NCBI GenBank assembly: GCA_900169235.1
Contig: FWCC01000014.1
Coordinates: 65,205-129,204 of the forward strand
Source: Zarea fungicola
Lineage: Eukaryota; Ascomycota; Sordariomycetes; Hypocreales; Cordycipitaceae
Direction of reading: 5' to 3'
Length of the DNA: 64,000 nt
This document shows positions 33,444 through 44,648 of this stretch, piece after piece. The position numbers were made by a program, and so were the translations under genes. Each line of letters starts with the position of its first letter. The stretch's first letter is position 1. A model generated the notes under the pieces. That model was not told the origin of the DNA and did not search any database. It saw only the letters and a program-made list of their open reading frames with translations.

Positions 33444-34807
33444 TTACTTCTTACCATTTCCAGCCGATTTCGCCTTGGCCTCTTCCTCGGCAATGAGCAG
33501 CTCAATCTCCTTGCCCACGAGCCATTCCCTCCCCGCATCCATGACCCTGTCCAGCACCTCGCCGCCCTCGAGCACGTCGGGCAGGTTGTGCACGTCCAGC
33601 CCTGCGCGATGGTCCGTGCAGCGGTCCTGGTTGTAGTTGTACGTGCGAATCTTGTCGCCCCTCGTAATCTGCGCGCTCGAGAGCACGCTGTCCCGCAGCC
33701 GCGCCGCCTCCTCCTCGCGGCGCTCGGCCCTCTGTGCGGCGATCCTGGACCGCATCAGCTTCCACGCCTCCTCGCGGTTCCGCTGCTGCGAGCGGTGGTC
33801 CTGCATCGACACCGTCGTGCCCGTGGGCAGATGGGTCATGCGGATCGCCGACTCGGTCTTGTTGACGTGCTGTCCGCCCGCGCCCCTCGCGCGCATCGTC
33901 TCAATTTTGAGCTCCGCAGGGTCAATGTAGAAATCGCTCTCTGGGTTGTCCACGTCCATTTCGTCTGCGGACGATTCGGCAAAGGACGGGAGCACCCACA
34001 CCGCCACGGCACTCGTGTGCACCCGCCCTTTGCTCTCGGTGCTGGGGATGCGCTGGACGCGGTGCATGCCCGCCTCGGCGCGGAAGAGGTCGTACGCGCC
34101 GCGGTCCTCGATTTCCAGAATCGCTTCTTGGAGAGGCAGCTCGCCCTCGGCCGACGACTGGTCGCCCGCGCCGTCGGCCATGTCGTATTTCACCACTTTA
34201 CTCCGGTAGCCCCTGCGCACGCACAGCGCCTTGTACATTTTAAACACCGTGTCGGCGAAATACCGGCCCTCGAGACCTCCCGGGCCGGGCCGGATCTCGA
34301 GCATGCAGGGCAGGTCGGCAAAGGGGTGGCGCGGGGTGAGGCTGGCTGAGAGGTTGCGCTCGAGGCTCTGCAGGCGGGCCGTCTCGGTGGCGAGCTCGTC
34401 GCGCGCAATGGCGGCCAGGTCCGCGTCGTCCTGGTCGGGGTCGTCGGTCATGCTGCGCAGCTCGTCGATGGCGCTGCGGGCGGACTCCCACGCCTCGAGC
34501 GCGGTGGCGACGCGGCGCAGCTCGCCGGCGCGCTTGGCCTTGGCGGCGTCAAAGGAGTCGTTGAGCGTCTTTTGCAATGCATTGTGCTCGGCCGTGAGAG
34601 ACTTGGCTCGGAGGATGAGGCTCGGCGCAATCGTTGATTCTGGCGGCAATGCTGGTTAGTCTCTTTCTGTGGCTGCAGGGTCGACTATTGTAGAGCTAGC
34701 ATTGGCTTACCACTAGAAGCAAAGCGCACGAATTGGTTTCTTGGGACACCAAGGTGGTTTTGTATGGCTCTTGTGCAGCTGCGGCATATCCATGGTGCAC
34801 GCGACAT
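33444..34807 (-). CDS. mrf1: Mitochondrial peptide chain release factor 1, 434 aa, two exons
   Basis: Exon 1 at 34711-34807 (MSRAPWICRSCTRAIQNHLG..., a basic mitochondrial presequence), a 59-nt intron (GTAAGC...AACCAG with an ACTAACC branch), and exon 2 at 33444-34651. The protein is a class I release factor: a helical N-terminal domain, the RF1-type decoding region with RPGPGG, and the peptidyl-tRNA hydrolysis loop GAGGQHVNKTESAIR with Gly-Gly-Gln at about residues 291-293. An SxTE/SK segment, then HRSQQRNREEAW and the conserved KIRTYNYNQDRCTDHR, follow the family pattern. It terminates mitochondrial translation at UAA/UAG. Length is normal. One copy is expected per genome, so it is a good synteny anchor. 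Confidence 0.95.
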
Positions 34808-35468
34808 GCTAGGTCGTGGTGGTGTTGGAGCTTGTTGATGTCGAGCTCAGGAGTGGTTGGATTTTTCTGGCGTCTGCAAGCTCCCTGTGGTCCTGTGTCG
34901 GAGCCGAGACCAGCAGACAGAGCGACATTACGGCGAAAATAACTCGACAGCAGAATATAGAATCAAACACTATTTTTTTATGAATAAGAAAAATCGGCAT
35001 TAATTTTTGATATTTTAATTTAATTTTGTAAGAAAAATCACCAGCCTTGAAGTGTACTCAACTAGACAGGACTTTTGCCTGCAATTATTTGATGGCACAG
35101 AGGAGCAAGTCGAGTAAAAATCTGCTATTAATTAAATCAATCAATACATTCTATTGCTATGCTATGCAAAATTCACGATTCGTTAGATTTCTTCCACCTG
35201 ACCATGCCATCCGGAGCCATCTTGTCCCGGTCCGCCTCCTTACAACCATACAGCGACGTGTCTGTCTATGAATCATCTATTCAAGCCAAAAATAAAATAA
35301 AAATAAGCTATATGGTGGCGTCCTAGCCAAGCGAAAAAAATATTGAAATTCAAAAGTTTAAAATCCCCTGCGACCGACCTCACGTAAAAGTCCTCACTTC
35401 TCCTTCCAAAGCAAGCCGTAATAGCACAAATCTAATCCCGTCCTATACACCGAATCTGTCGACCTAAA
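34808..35468. other. Divergent promoter region between MRF1 and the HAD gene
   Basis: AT-rich 34940-35050 and 35280-35360. Both flanking genes read outward. No further gene seen. Confidence 0.4.
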
Positions 35469-36323
35469 ATGGATCAGCAACACTCGCCTAGCAAGGAGCC
35501 TGAACTCCCAGACGCGCCACCACACAGTTTTCTCTCCAATAATGAGAAGAATAAGCTCGAGGAGCAGTTAGGACCTCCCCATCTTCGCAGCGGGCAGGAT
35601 GAGATCCCGGGACTGCGAGCCGTTCTGTTGGACAAGGCATGGATTGGTTTTGATCTTGACGACACCTTGCATGAGTTCCGTCGAGCCTCTTCGATGGCAA
35701 CAGACCAAGTCCTTGCAGAGATCTCTAGGGTATATGATATCCCTATGCCAGCACTGAAGCAGGCATACTCCAAAGTTCTCCAAATGACGACGGCAAATGC
35801 ATTTTCTGACGGCAAGACATCATTCGACTACCGCACGGAGAGATTCACTCTTGTTTTTGAGTACTTCTCCCAGCCATACGATGCACAGTTCATGAATTTG
35901 CTCTTGGAAAGATATGAAGCTACACTGTCAGCGTCGCTTGAACTAAAGCGTGGTGCACTAGGTCTACTGTCAACCGTGCAGAATATGGGCAAAAACATTG
36001 TTGTGATAACCGAAGGCCCACAAGATGCACAAGAAAGAACTGTCGAGGGTCTTGGCATTGACCGCTACATCGATTTCCTTGCTACAACCAACCACTTTGG
36101 CGTAAGCAAAACCGCCGGCCTATTTGTTAAAGTACTTCAACACTTGGGTATCTCAGCTGGCGACATGGCATACATTGGCGACAGCGTGCAGCGAGATATG
36201 GAGCCTGCTTTAAGTGCAGGCATTTTCTCAATTCTTTTGAATGAGTCAGGGAATACTTCATTGAACTCGGTCCCGCCGCAAATTAATACGCTAAGAGAGC
36301 TGCAGGATATCATATCTGGTTGA
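35469..36323 (+). CDS. HAD-superfamily phosphatase, 284 aa
   Basis: Single exon, ATG 35469, TGA 36321-36323. All four HAD motifs are visible: motif I DLDDT (nucleophile Asp62, acid/base Asp64), motif II Thr181 (VVITEGP), motif III Lys214 (GVSKTAG) and motif IV GDSVQRD (237-243). A helical cap lies between about residues 72 and 155. An N-terminal ~50-residue extension is polar with no targeting signal. The type I cap and motif spacing suggest a small-molecule phosphatase, as in phosphoglycolate phosphatase or pyrimidine nucleotidase-like enzymes; the substrate is not deducible. It lies divergently from MRF1. Confidence 0.85.
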   Translation: MDQQHSPSKEPELPDAPPHSFLSNNEKNKLEEQLGPPHLRSGQDEIPGLRAVLLDKAWIGFDLDDTLHEFRRASSMATDQVLAEISRVYDIPMPALKQAYSKVLQMTTANAFSDGKTSFDYRTERFTLVFEYFSQPYDAQFMNLLLERYEATLSASLELKRGALGLLSTVQNMGKNIVVITEGPQDAQERTVEGLGIDRYIDFLATTNHFGVSKTAGLFVKVLQHLGISAGDMAYIGDSVQRDMEPALSAGIFSILLNESGNTSLNSVPPQINTLRELQDIISG

Positions 36324-36512
36324 CTGCACGATAGCAGCAGGTCCATCTGTTTTAGAGTGGCGGAGAGGAATGAAGAAATCTAGCTAGGCCTTGGGCACTA
36401 ATAGTCTTTTAAGCGGATAATAATTGCAGAATATGTAAGGTTGTATTAAAAAATCTAAAGAAACGCTTCTCTCATGCTTTTTTTGGCTTGACAAGCGCTG
36501 GGATAGCGAGCG

Positions 36513-37857
36513 TCAAGATGCTTCTGTTTTACTGCAATACTTTGCAGCAGCCAATATCAACCCACCAACAACGAGACAGGCACCTCCCCAAAGCTGTGCA
36601 CCCAAGTAGCTGCCATTGCACACTTCCACCAACTTGCCCGCGAGCGGAGGTCCCGTCAGAGCCGCGATGCTCACAACACTGAAAATCATGCCTATTCTCG
36701 TTCCACTCTTGGTCAAGTCGGTCGTCAAGCTCGCCAGCGTCGATGGAAACATTCCCTGAATGCCTGCACCAAAGTACCCCAGGAAAATAAGCCAGATGTA
36801 CTCGGCCGTGATGCTCTTGACGCTGACCCACGCAAAGACGCACACAGCCATGGCAAATACAGTCGGCAGAAACACATTGGCGGCGCCAAAGTATCGATCG
36901 CCCAGGTACGCCGGAATAAGTCGTCCCGGTATGCCAACCGCATTGATGACGATGAGCATGTTGAAGGACGTGCTCTGTGATGCGTCCAAAACGCTGACGG
37001 CATATGCTCGAGCCTGGACAGTTAGCTTTGGGTCAGCACATTATTACCCTGACGGTACTTACATAAAAGTATACAAAATACGTCGCCCACAGCGTAATAA
37101 ACATGCTAATGGCAAACAAGACGTACGTAGTCTCGTGCAGCGCGTCCTGGTCGATAAACGGTCCGGCCTTGCGCGGCGCCAACCGCGTCCGTATGCACGC
37201 CAGGGTAATCACGTACCCGACCAGCACGACGAAGCCCATGGTGCGCACCGTCCACCCGAACCCGACGCTGTGCAGCATCCGCGTCGCAATGAGCGGGAAC
37301 ACGATGCCCCCCGTGGCGCCGCCGCACGCGCACGTCGAAATAGCCAGGCTGCGCTTCCGCGCAAAGTACGTCGACGTGTTGGCAATCATGGGCGCAAAGA
37401 TGGCGCCGCACCCGAGGCCCTGGCACACGCCCTGGCTCAGGAAGAGCTGCCAGTACGTCTTGGAGACGCTCGTCGCAAAGATGCCCAGCAGCTGCAGCGT
37501 GCAGCCCACGAGGAGCATGGGGCGGAAGTAACCCGCGTCAAAGAGGCGGCCCGAGAAAGTACCGACAAGGAAGACGAGGCAGATTTGCACGCTGCCGATC
37601 CACGAGACGGCCGACGGGTCGAGCGAGAGCTCCGTCTCGTAGTATGGCTGGAAGATGCCGAAGCTGATGATGTAGCCCCAGGTGTTGAAGACGATGAGGT
37701 GCCCGGCCAGCACCTGGAGCCACGCCGTCAAGCCCCCGTCCGGAGGCGGCGCTACCGCGGCAGCATCTGGTTGTGTGTGCGAGGATTCTAGTTCGGTGAC
37801 TTGGTTGTGTGTTACTGTATCGGACTTTTTCTCGCCAAATTTGGGTAGAAATCGCAT
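36513..37857 (-). CDS. MFS monocarboxylate-type transporter, 431 aa, two exons
   Basis: Exon 1 37063-37857 and exon 2 36513-37013, joined in phase 0 across a 49-nt intron (GTAAGT...GTCCAG). A hydrophilic N-terminus of about 40 residues precedes the MCT signature PDGGLTAWLQVLAG (about residue 39), typical of the MCH/monocarboxylate porter family. Repeating hydrophobic segments fit 12 membrane helices: six in about the first 200 residues and the rest after a cytosolic loop (RTRLAPRKAG). Family members carry riboflavin, monocarboxylates or small metabolites across the plasma membrane; the substrate is unknown here. The gene converges on the HAD phosphatase. Confidence 0.9.
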
Positions 37858-38684
37858 TTTTTAAACTTTTTTTCCCGCGTCTGGTTAGGCTCTTTTTGTG
37901 GGTTAAATTACGCCCAACAATTTCTTCGACGGCATCAAATGGATCATGAGAATCAGGAAACAGTGCAGTGAAGTGGTGGTATCCGACTCTTGGACGGCAT
38001 CGACGATATATATCAAGCTACCACGACTTCAGAGGCAAAGTGACAAGGTAAGACGTCCATTTGAATCAGAATGACTACAAACCAGAGGGCGTAATGAATA
38101 ATCAGCAAATTAGGCCAAACCTGTCGCCGGCCTCGGCGTTCCGGCTCCGCAGCCGTCGGGTAAAGCGGGTATCACGCCTTGCCGGGATTAGCACGGAGTC
38201 TCCGTTCCATGTCTGGGTTGAATGTAGTTTCAACAATTCATCCTGGCTTTGGTGTTTCGGGTGTAGTTATCGTTGGGAGCACTTTTGCGCGTCGACGGCT
38301 CTATTGAAATGGAAGTGAGCAAACTGCTCAAATGAGCCACATCTCCGTTCTGGGTGAGTATTACGCATCTCGTAACAAATGCAGTGGGAAGCCCCAGTCT
38401 CTAAGCATACACGGTGTCAGAATTTGTGATCAAGATGTGTGTGTATTGTTAAAAGATCGTCTCTATAACGGAGTGCAAATACGGATGAAAGGGCGAGCTG
38501 ACAAGGTACAAGGAACTTGCATCGTCCGACACATTATCTGCCTAAAATTTTGTGCTGCACAACGGCGACCTTGCGACACGACACACAGTTCGAGATATCT
38601 CAGCAGCGGTGAAGGAGTTGATAGCACAGTTTGGGATTCAGTTGGATAACCCTAACCAGGACTAAAGATGCGACGAAGCTTTGC
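37858..38684. other. Intergenic
   Basis: MFS promoter and P450 3' flank. Open frames on the plus strand (for example 38332-38649) have no family resemblance. Confidence 0.35.
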
Positions 38685-40405
38685 TCACCACCCTTTCAGC
38701 TCTTTCAGCCTTACAACAACACCGTCTTTTGGCTTCTGCGTTGCAAAACCGTCAACTTCCAATTCCGCCCCAGGGTCCTGTAGTTCCATCTCGAACCTGC
38801 CGACGAGAACAGCGACCAGACACGCCAACTCAGCCTTTGCGAAGCCCGAGCCAATGCAGCTCCTCGGGCCATGGATGAATGTCAGAAACGCGTAATTGCT
38901 TGAAGCCCCACCAGAATTACTATTGCCCGTCGTCATCCATCTCTCGGGATCGAATTGGTCTGCATTGTCACCCCAAAACTCTTCATCATGATTTACCGCC
39001 TCTTGCACAAGTCGGAACTTGGTTCCTCGACGAATAAAAGTGCCGTCCACCATAGTGTCGCGTACTGCTACTCGATCCGTCTCCCGGACTGGCGGATAAT
39101 AGCGCAAGATCTCGTTGCAGACGGCATTCAGGTACGGGAGCAAGTCAAGTAGCCCTGCCGTCATAGTCTGCTCGTGGTCGATTGACGGTAAAAGGGACCG
39201 GACTTCGTTCCGCAAGCGCCTTTGCACGTTGGCATGTTTACAAAGCGCATACACGGCCCATTGTAACGCAGTGGACGTCGACTCATGTCCAGCTGCGAGG
39301 AACGTCAATAGTTGCTCCGTCAAGTTTTCTTCGGAAAGGCGCCCCTTCTCGAGAGAAACTGAAATGATATCCACACTAGCAGCTACGCCGCTCCCCATCT
39401 CACGCCTTTTTTCGCGTATAAGCTCGCGCGCCATATTCCTGATGTAGCTGGCTCCCTCTTTAATGGCCCGTTGTCGTTTCGTAGGCAGCCAATCGAGCCA
39501 TTGTGGCAGGAAGAGTAATGTGAATACCTCTATATACTGCTCAATTCCCTCGGGAAGAGAGAGCATCTTCGTATATTTTTGGCTCAGTTCGTTGTGTGGG
39601 GCCTGTAAAGAACCAAAATCGTGACCGATGGCGGCTAGGCCGATAATATCCAAAGTCACCAGACTGGTCCAATCCGACATCTGCACTGTTTTCTTCTCCA
39701 TGGGAAGAGCTGCGATGGTCCCCTCGATAGCCCTGACCATCTCAATACCCTTGGACCAAAATATTGGGTAGAGATTCTTTACATGACGAAAGGAAAATGC
39801 GTGATTAAGCTCTCGGCGCTGAAACTACGGATATAAACTGTTTAGAATCGGGAAAACTGTTATAGTGCGGATGTAGACTTACGTGATGGAGAGAACCTTG
39901 CGCTACAAGGACACCGTGACCTGCTATTTGAGTCATTGCTAGCCGTATATACTCTGGTTTCTCGAAATCATCTGATTTATGAACTAGAATGTCTGCGAGA
40001 GCCTTTGTACTGGTTGCCAACAGCATCTCGGTATTAAACAGTTCATAGAACCGAATCAGGCCGTTATTTCGAATATTTCGTGTCCACTGTGTGGCATAAC
40101 TACCAGGATGGCCAGAATTTATAATTTTAGAATGTCCATTCCAGATGCTTCTTCCCTAAAACAATGTCAGGACGACGGCCTAAACTAAGAGAAAATGGTG
40201 TGGTGTAGCATACAGGTGGTGAGGGAAGACTTTTGAAGGGAGTAAAAAGTACGGGGTATAGCATAACCCCGTAAATAAAACGCCCCAGAGCTAATAAGCA
40301 GGCCAGTATTGAAATAGAGAGCCATATCCGTGCCTGTGACGAGAATTTTGGTTGAAACCATAGTGCTGTCAAGATAAGCACTATTCCCACAGAGAACACA
40401 CCCAT
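38685..40405 (-). CDS. Cytochrome P450, 532 aa, three exons
   Basis: Exons 40214-40405, 39883-40155 and 38685-39818, all in phase 0. Intron 1 (58 nt) runs GTATGC...TTTTAG; intron 2 (64 nt) runs GTAAGT...TTTCAG. Hydrophobic N-terminal segments (about residues 3-55) anchor it in the ER membrane and lead to the proline hinge FKSLPSPPGRSIWNGH. Catalytic landmarks: I-helix AAGHESTST (about 330-338), ExxR in NEILR (391-394), FDPERW (about 444) and the heme loop FIHGPRSCIGSGF with ligand Cys476. All key residues are present, so it is probably active. The substrate is unknown. The start of a Harbinger transposon lies only 239 nt upstream of its ATG, inside its promoter. Confidence 0.9.
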
Positions 40406-40643
40406 TTAAGTGGCGGTTTTCCTCCGTGGTTGTAATAATATTGGTAGCGAGTGGTAGATGTCAGAGCTGAAGACTCCAGATCTTGGGTAGACAGCAGTTG
40501 AGAAATTCGCAACAGGGGAGGAAGATTTATTTTGCGAGCAATTGCCAGAGGCCTAGAAGCCATTTATATATTGGATGCAGTCATGACCGGCGATGGCTGC
40601 TCGCTGTTTGATCCATTTACATCTATGGTTTAGTGCTTACTTA

Positions 40644-40666
40644 GTCCCTGAGCACGAGTTTCCGAA
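40644..40666 (+). repeat. Left terminal inverted repeat of the Harbinger element
   Basis: 23 bp, exact reverse complement of 43814-43836, preceded by TTA (40641-40643). Confidence 0.92.
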
Positions 40667-40807
40667 TTGTGAGATTTTCAGGGATTAAAAACCATAGTGG
40701 GGTTTTTATATGGCGCTTTGCCGTAAAAGGCACCGATTTTGATTTTTTTAAAATAATCATAACCCTGGTCAGAGTTATATAAGTTTTTAAATATATCTTT
40801 TTGCCGC

Positions 40808-42293
40808 TTGACCTTTTATAGTAATCACCCCACAGAGTTTAGAAATTTTACTATAGACCGCAATAAAATTCTAAAAATATATGGTTTTTCTTATATGATT
40901 TTAAGGAAATATTATATGTCTATAAAAAACATAAAAGATAAAGCCATTGATGCTATAATTGACGATTTAATTACTATAATTAAAAGCCTAATTGATTCTA
41001 AACTTAATGATATAATTAGCGATATAATTTATATACTAATTATATATGAATTAGGTCTTAAAGATGATTGGGTTGAATAGCTCTGTGCGGGGCTCGTTAG
41101 GTAGAAGGTTTATAAGCTGCTTGTTGGCCGCGACAGCACATTCGTTAAGCTTTTTAGAATGTCTAAATCGATGTTTTTCGAATTAGTTAGCTGGCTATAG
41201 TAAAACACAGAAATAAAGGATTCTTAGCGCCTTATAATTAAGACAAAAGTCCTTATTTTTCTATATATGATCTACCAGGGCATAACACAGCGAATAGCGG
41301 CACACTTCTTCCGTTGTGCTCAAAGAACAGTTGGGAATATCATTTAGGAGGCGCTTAAAGCTTTTAGCTGCCTTTTTAAAGCTTTTATTACGCTGCCTAG
41401 TTAGGAATTCGTCAGTATTGAGACGGCAAAAGCAAAGCATTGCCATCATTTCTATAGGTATATTAGTGCAATTAATAGGACTCACATTAAAGCTTTTATC
41501 CCTTATGCCGACTAGAAAAGGTACTTTGATCGTTATAGACTAATATTGTAGAATGTTCTTACTACTATAAAGCTAAATGGGACTTTTTTATATATTCTAG
41601 CTAGAGCGGAAGGGTTAGTTAATAATGCTAGCCTGATTTAAGTTGCCCTATAGAAAAGCTTCTAAATACCTAAGAAAAGATTTTATGTGGTTAATGCAGG
41701 CTTTGGCAGCGAGCCAGGATTACTTATGCCTTTTATTAGGGTTAGATATTATCTTTAAGAATAGAAAAAAGGATAAGAGGCACTATAAAATTATAAAGAG
41801 TTATATAACCTTTATTAATCCTAGCTTTGAATTATTATAGAGCAGGTCTTTAGGAGGGTTAAGCGAAAGTTTCAAATTCTTTGGTCTACTATACTAGAAT
41901 ATTCTACTAAAAAGCAATTATTAATAGTATACGCAATAATAGGGCTATAGAACTTTATCTAAGTAAAGAAGGGCAAGGTTAATAGAATAGGGGAAAGGGA
42001 TAAAGAAGAAATATAAAAGGATGTCGAGCTTTTCGATAAAATTAAGACATTTACTAATAAGAATATTAATATTATAAATACTTAGGAATATAGGGAAAAG
42101 GTTATAATAGAATAGTGGCAGGAATATATAGGCGTTATTACTACTTGTGCCACTGTAGGATTATTAGAGGATAATATAAGCAATGCTTATAGCGCCATAA
42201 GCGAATCTGAGATAGATTTTATAGCTTTTCTTAATAAATATAATAATAATAAAGATAAAGATAATAATAATAATGATTTTTAGAGAGATTAAG
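40808..42293 (+). pseudogene. Harbinger (DDE_Tnp_4-like) transposase, RIP-inactivated
   Basis: One plus-strand frame can be followed for almost 500 codons with no frameshift but about twenty TAG/TAA stops. Recognisable order: a Lys/Ile-rich N-terminus, DSTFVKLFRMSKSMFFELVSWL, the helix-turn-helix region QGITQRIAAHFF...QRTVGNII, an AIxxTHIKAFIP block, KRYFDRYR, an ILARAEG...NNASLI block, FYVVNAGF and IIIEQVFRRVKRKF near the end. These are Harbinger/HARBI1-type landmarks. The first two acidic catalytic positions read Asn (AINRTHI, VVNAGF) where families have Asp, while the Glu of IIEQ remains. Gln-to-stop and Asp-to-Asn are both what C-to-T on either strand produces. Confidence 0.8.
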
Positions 42294-42940
42294 ATAAAAT
42301 AGGGCTATTATAGCTAGTGGAAGTCAGCTAGTTAGAGGAGGCAAATTGAGGAGGATTGAAGCCTTATAATAGCTTCCTTTTCTACCCTAATTAGGAATTA
42401 ATTAGGCAGCTAAGCCGCTGCTGGTTGTTTGTAGCTGTGGCCAGCTGGCAGCTGTTTTTTTGCTACTATTAACTGCCTTTTCTTTGTTTGTTAGCTAATT
42501 AAAGGAGGGTGGAAAGTGAGGCTCTTGCTACTAATTATTATGACCTTTATCTATATAATTGCTGTTAAAACAACGCCAAAATAAATCTAAGCTATTAGAA
42601 TTTTAGGTACACTTATTCCCTATCTATTTCTTTATGCTATATTGTTCTTTTCTTACTTAATAATATTCTAGAAATACCTAACTTTTTAATTATTTGTTAA
42701 GCTATTATACTAGATTATTTTTAAGCTATTGCCCACCAAGGAGCTAAAAAATAGGTTAATATCCTTATTAGTTGCTATATCTTTTATCTATTCTTATACA
42801 TCCTTATTAATGATCTTAAATAGCTTATTGTTATATGCCTATGGTGCTAACCTTTGCCCTTTAATCTACCTATTAATTGCCTGCTTAAGAAGTTGTGTTC
42901 TAGTGGTATTCCCTGCCTTTTAAGATGCCTTCTGCGGTCT

Positions 42941-43180
42941 CTAAGAGGGCGACCTTAAGTGCCTAGTTGGCGGTGAGTCTAAGGATTCTCCTTCTTCTTC
43001 TTTCTCTTCTTCTTCTGCTACTTCTATTTGTTGACGATGGGTACGCTTGCCTGCTTCTATTGCTGACTCTGCTGTTTGTCTTATAGCTGGAAATACGATA
43101 TTATATAGGTCAATGCGCTGAATACCCTTATGCTTTAATTGTCTGCTATGCACTTTAGAAACCTTTAGAATTTACTTTTA
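42941..43180 (-). pseudogene. Possible second Harbinger ORF (DNA-binding type), degraded
   Basis: Minus-strand frame inside the transposon with QLKHKGIQRIDLYNIVFP, a Thr/Ala/Glu-rich helix and an acidic run. Harbinger elements usually carry a Myb/SANT-like second protein, often in opposite orientation, so position and strand fit. The domain itself is not readable because upstream codons are lost. Confidence 0.35.
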
Positions 43181-43813
43181 GTTATTATTTGACGTTATAA
43201 TGAAGCCAGTTTGCTAATTATACCTAGTTCTAGTATAAGCCCTAGCGCCTAGGTAAGCCTTGAATAATCCTCTTACTTTATTAACCTTTGCTTTTAACTT
43301 TCTCTAATTAAAATTCTTGCTAGGAAAGCGGGATTGTAATTCTAGGATGATCTCTTAGAAGACTTCTGCCTATTTAGATGGTTTTTCCACTACTAGCCGA
43401 TTAGACCTCTTGGCCTCTAATAAGTGTTTAAGCAAGAAAAGGCTGTGTTCCTACGTCTAATAACCTTATGGCAATAAAGCGGAATTCTCTGCATCTTATG
43501 AGTCATTTCCACTAAAATGCTGGGCCCAAAGGGCTGCTTCTGATAGCTGAGATAGACTCTGTGACTCCAGCGGCGCTGGCGAGCCAGCTTCTAACCAAGG
43601 AGGGCTCTCTAGAGGCATAATTTGAGCGCCAAAAGCCTGCGAATATGACGTTTCCGACCGACTTGCGATTCAATTAATGAGGGGTCAAAAAATGGAAGCG
43701 CCACATTGCATAAAAACTGACTAGGGTCACAAAAAGGTACTTCCCATATATAACTTGGTGGCGGAAGTCTCTCTCTGACCCACTATGGTTTTTTTCCCCA
43801 GTATACTTTGGTT

Positions 43814-43836
43814 TTCGGAAACTCGTGCTCAGGGAC
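43814..43836 (-). repeat. Right terminal inverted repeat of the Harbinger element
   Basis: 23 bp, exact reverse complement of 40644-40666, followed by TTA (43837-43839). Confidence 0.92.
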
Positions 43837-43839
43837 TTA

Positions 43840-44648
43840 GCGCCGCATCTTTACGCTGCCAAAGTGGAACTGCGGCCGCAGTCTTCCGCACCTTTTAGCT
43901 CTGCTCTCCTCGGTTTTATGGCGGCCATAGCTCCCTGACAACGCGTGGAGAATGCAAACCAACATGGATCTTGGTTCGAAAGGGGGTTTGCGGCAGTTGT
44001 GCCTCGCGACAGCTACAATAGTCAAGCAAGGATGACTTCAGAGTCCAAACGATGCGTGTTTTCCTGGTCTCAAAACTGAACTAAAATAGCACTTAATGAA
44101 GAGATGATCTACTGGTACAGGTTCAGTTCATAGTAAGAAAATAGATCTACATTATAATATACTTTAAATTACTTAGTAGTTCTATATAACGAAAGCCAAA
44201 AAGATCTTTACCACTTTTAATAGACTATAAAAGTGGTTTTGAGCTGAAGTTCCAGCCAATCGTGTCCCTCAATTCGACATAATCCGTTCGTATCTATAAA
44301 TACATTCATGACCCTAAATATTATAAGCTTCCTAATACGTTCTATGTTGCAGCTACCCGATGGAGTGACTAATCAAGCTACGAAGCTTTGACTTCCTGGA
44401 TTCCGGCCGCTGTCTGTCAACTCGGTGACGGAAGTTAGCCTGCCACGACTACGATATAGATAGTTGCTATACTACTTTTCCCCATCTTTTCTGTAGAATA
44501 TAGGGAGGAACTTCTCTTCATAACCCAGCGAAGATTCCACTCGTGTTACATCATGCATACTAACTAATAGTTCCTATTTTAGCGGACTATAATATACTTT
44601 GCTTACACCATAGTTTTTTTTATTTATCACTTTTATTCTTTCATATAT
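43840..44648. other. Intergenic
   Basis: Right flank of the transposon and 3' flank of the 2EXR gene; AT-rich from about 44080. No gene seen. Confidence 0.4.

Larger units (their letters stand above)
40644..43836. mobile_element. PIF/Harbinger-type DNA transposon, 3193 bp, RIP-mutated
   Basis: Perfect 23-bp terminal inverted repeats (start GTCCCTGAGCACGAG) at 40644-40666 and 43814-43836 are flanked by a TTA duplication at 40641-40643 and 43837-43839. A 3-bp TWA target site is the hallmark of PIF/Harbinger elements. A second inverted pair of 15 bp (AAAAACCATAGTGGG) lies inside at 40687-40701 and 43779-43793. The interior is very AT-rich. It encodes a DDE transposase on the plus strand and a possible DNA-binding ORF on the minus strand, both full of TAG/TAA stops where Gln codons fit. 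The ends and duplication are intact, so the insertion is complete but cannot make its own transposase. Confidence 0.88.

Noticed and set aside
33588..34349. 253-codon plus-strand frame opposite MRF1
   Set aside because: Shadow of the release-factor gene; composition and lack of motif show it is not real.
36760..37791. 343-codon plus-strand frame opposite the MFS transporter
   Set aside because: Runs across the transporter intron and mirrors its codons; Arg/Asp-rich nonsense translation.
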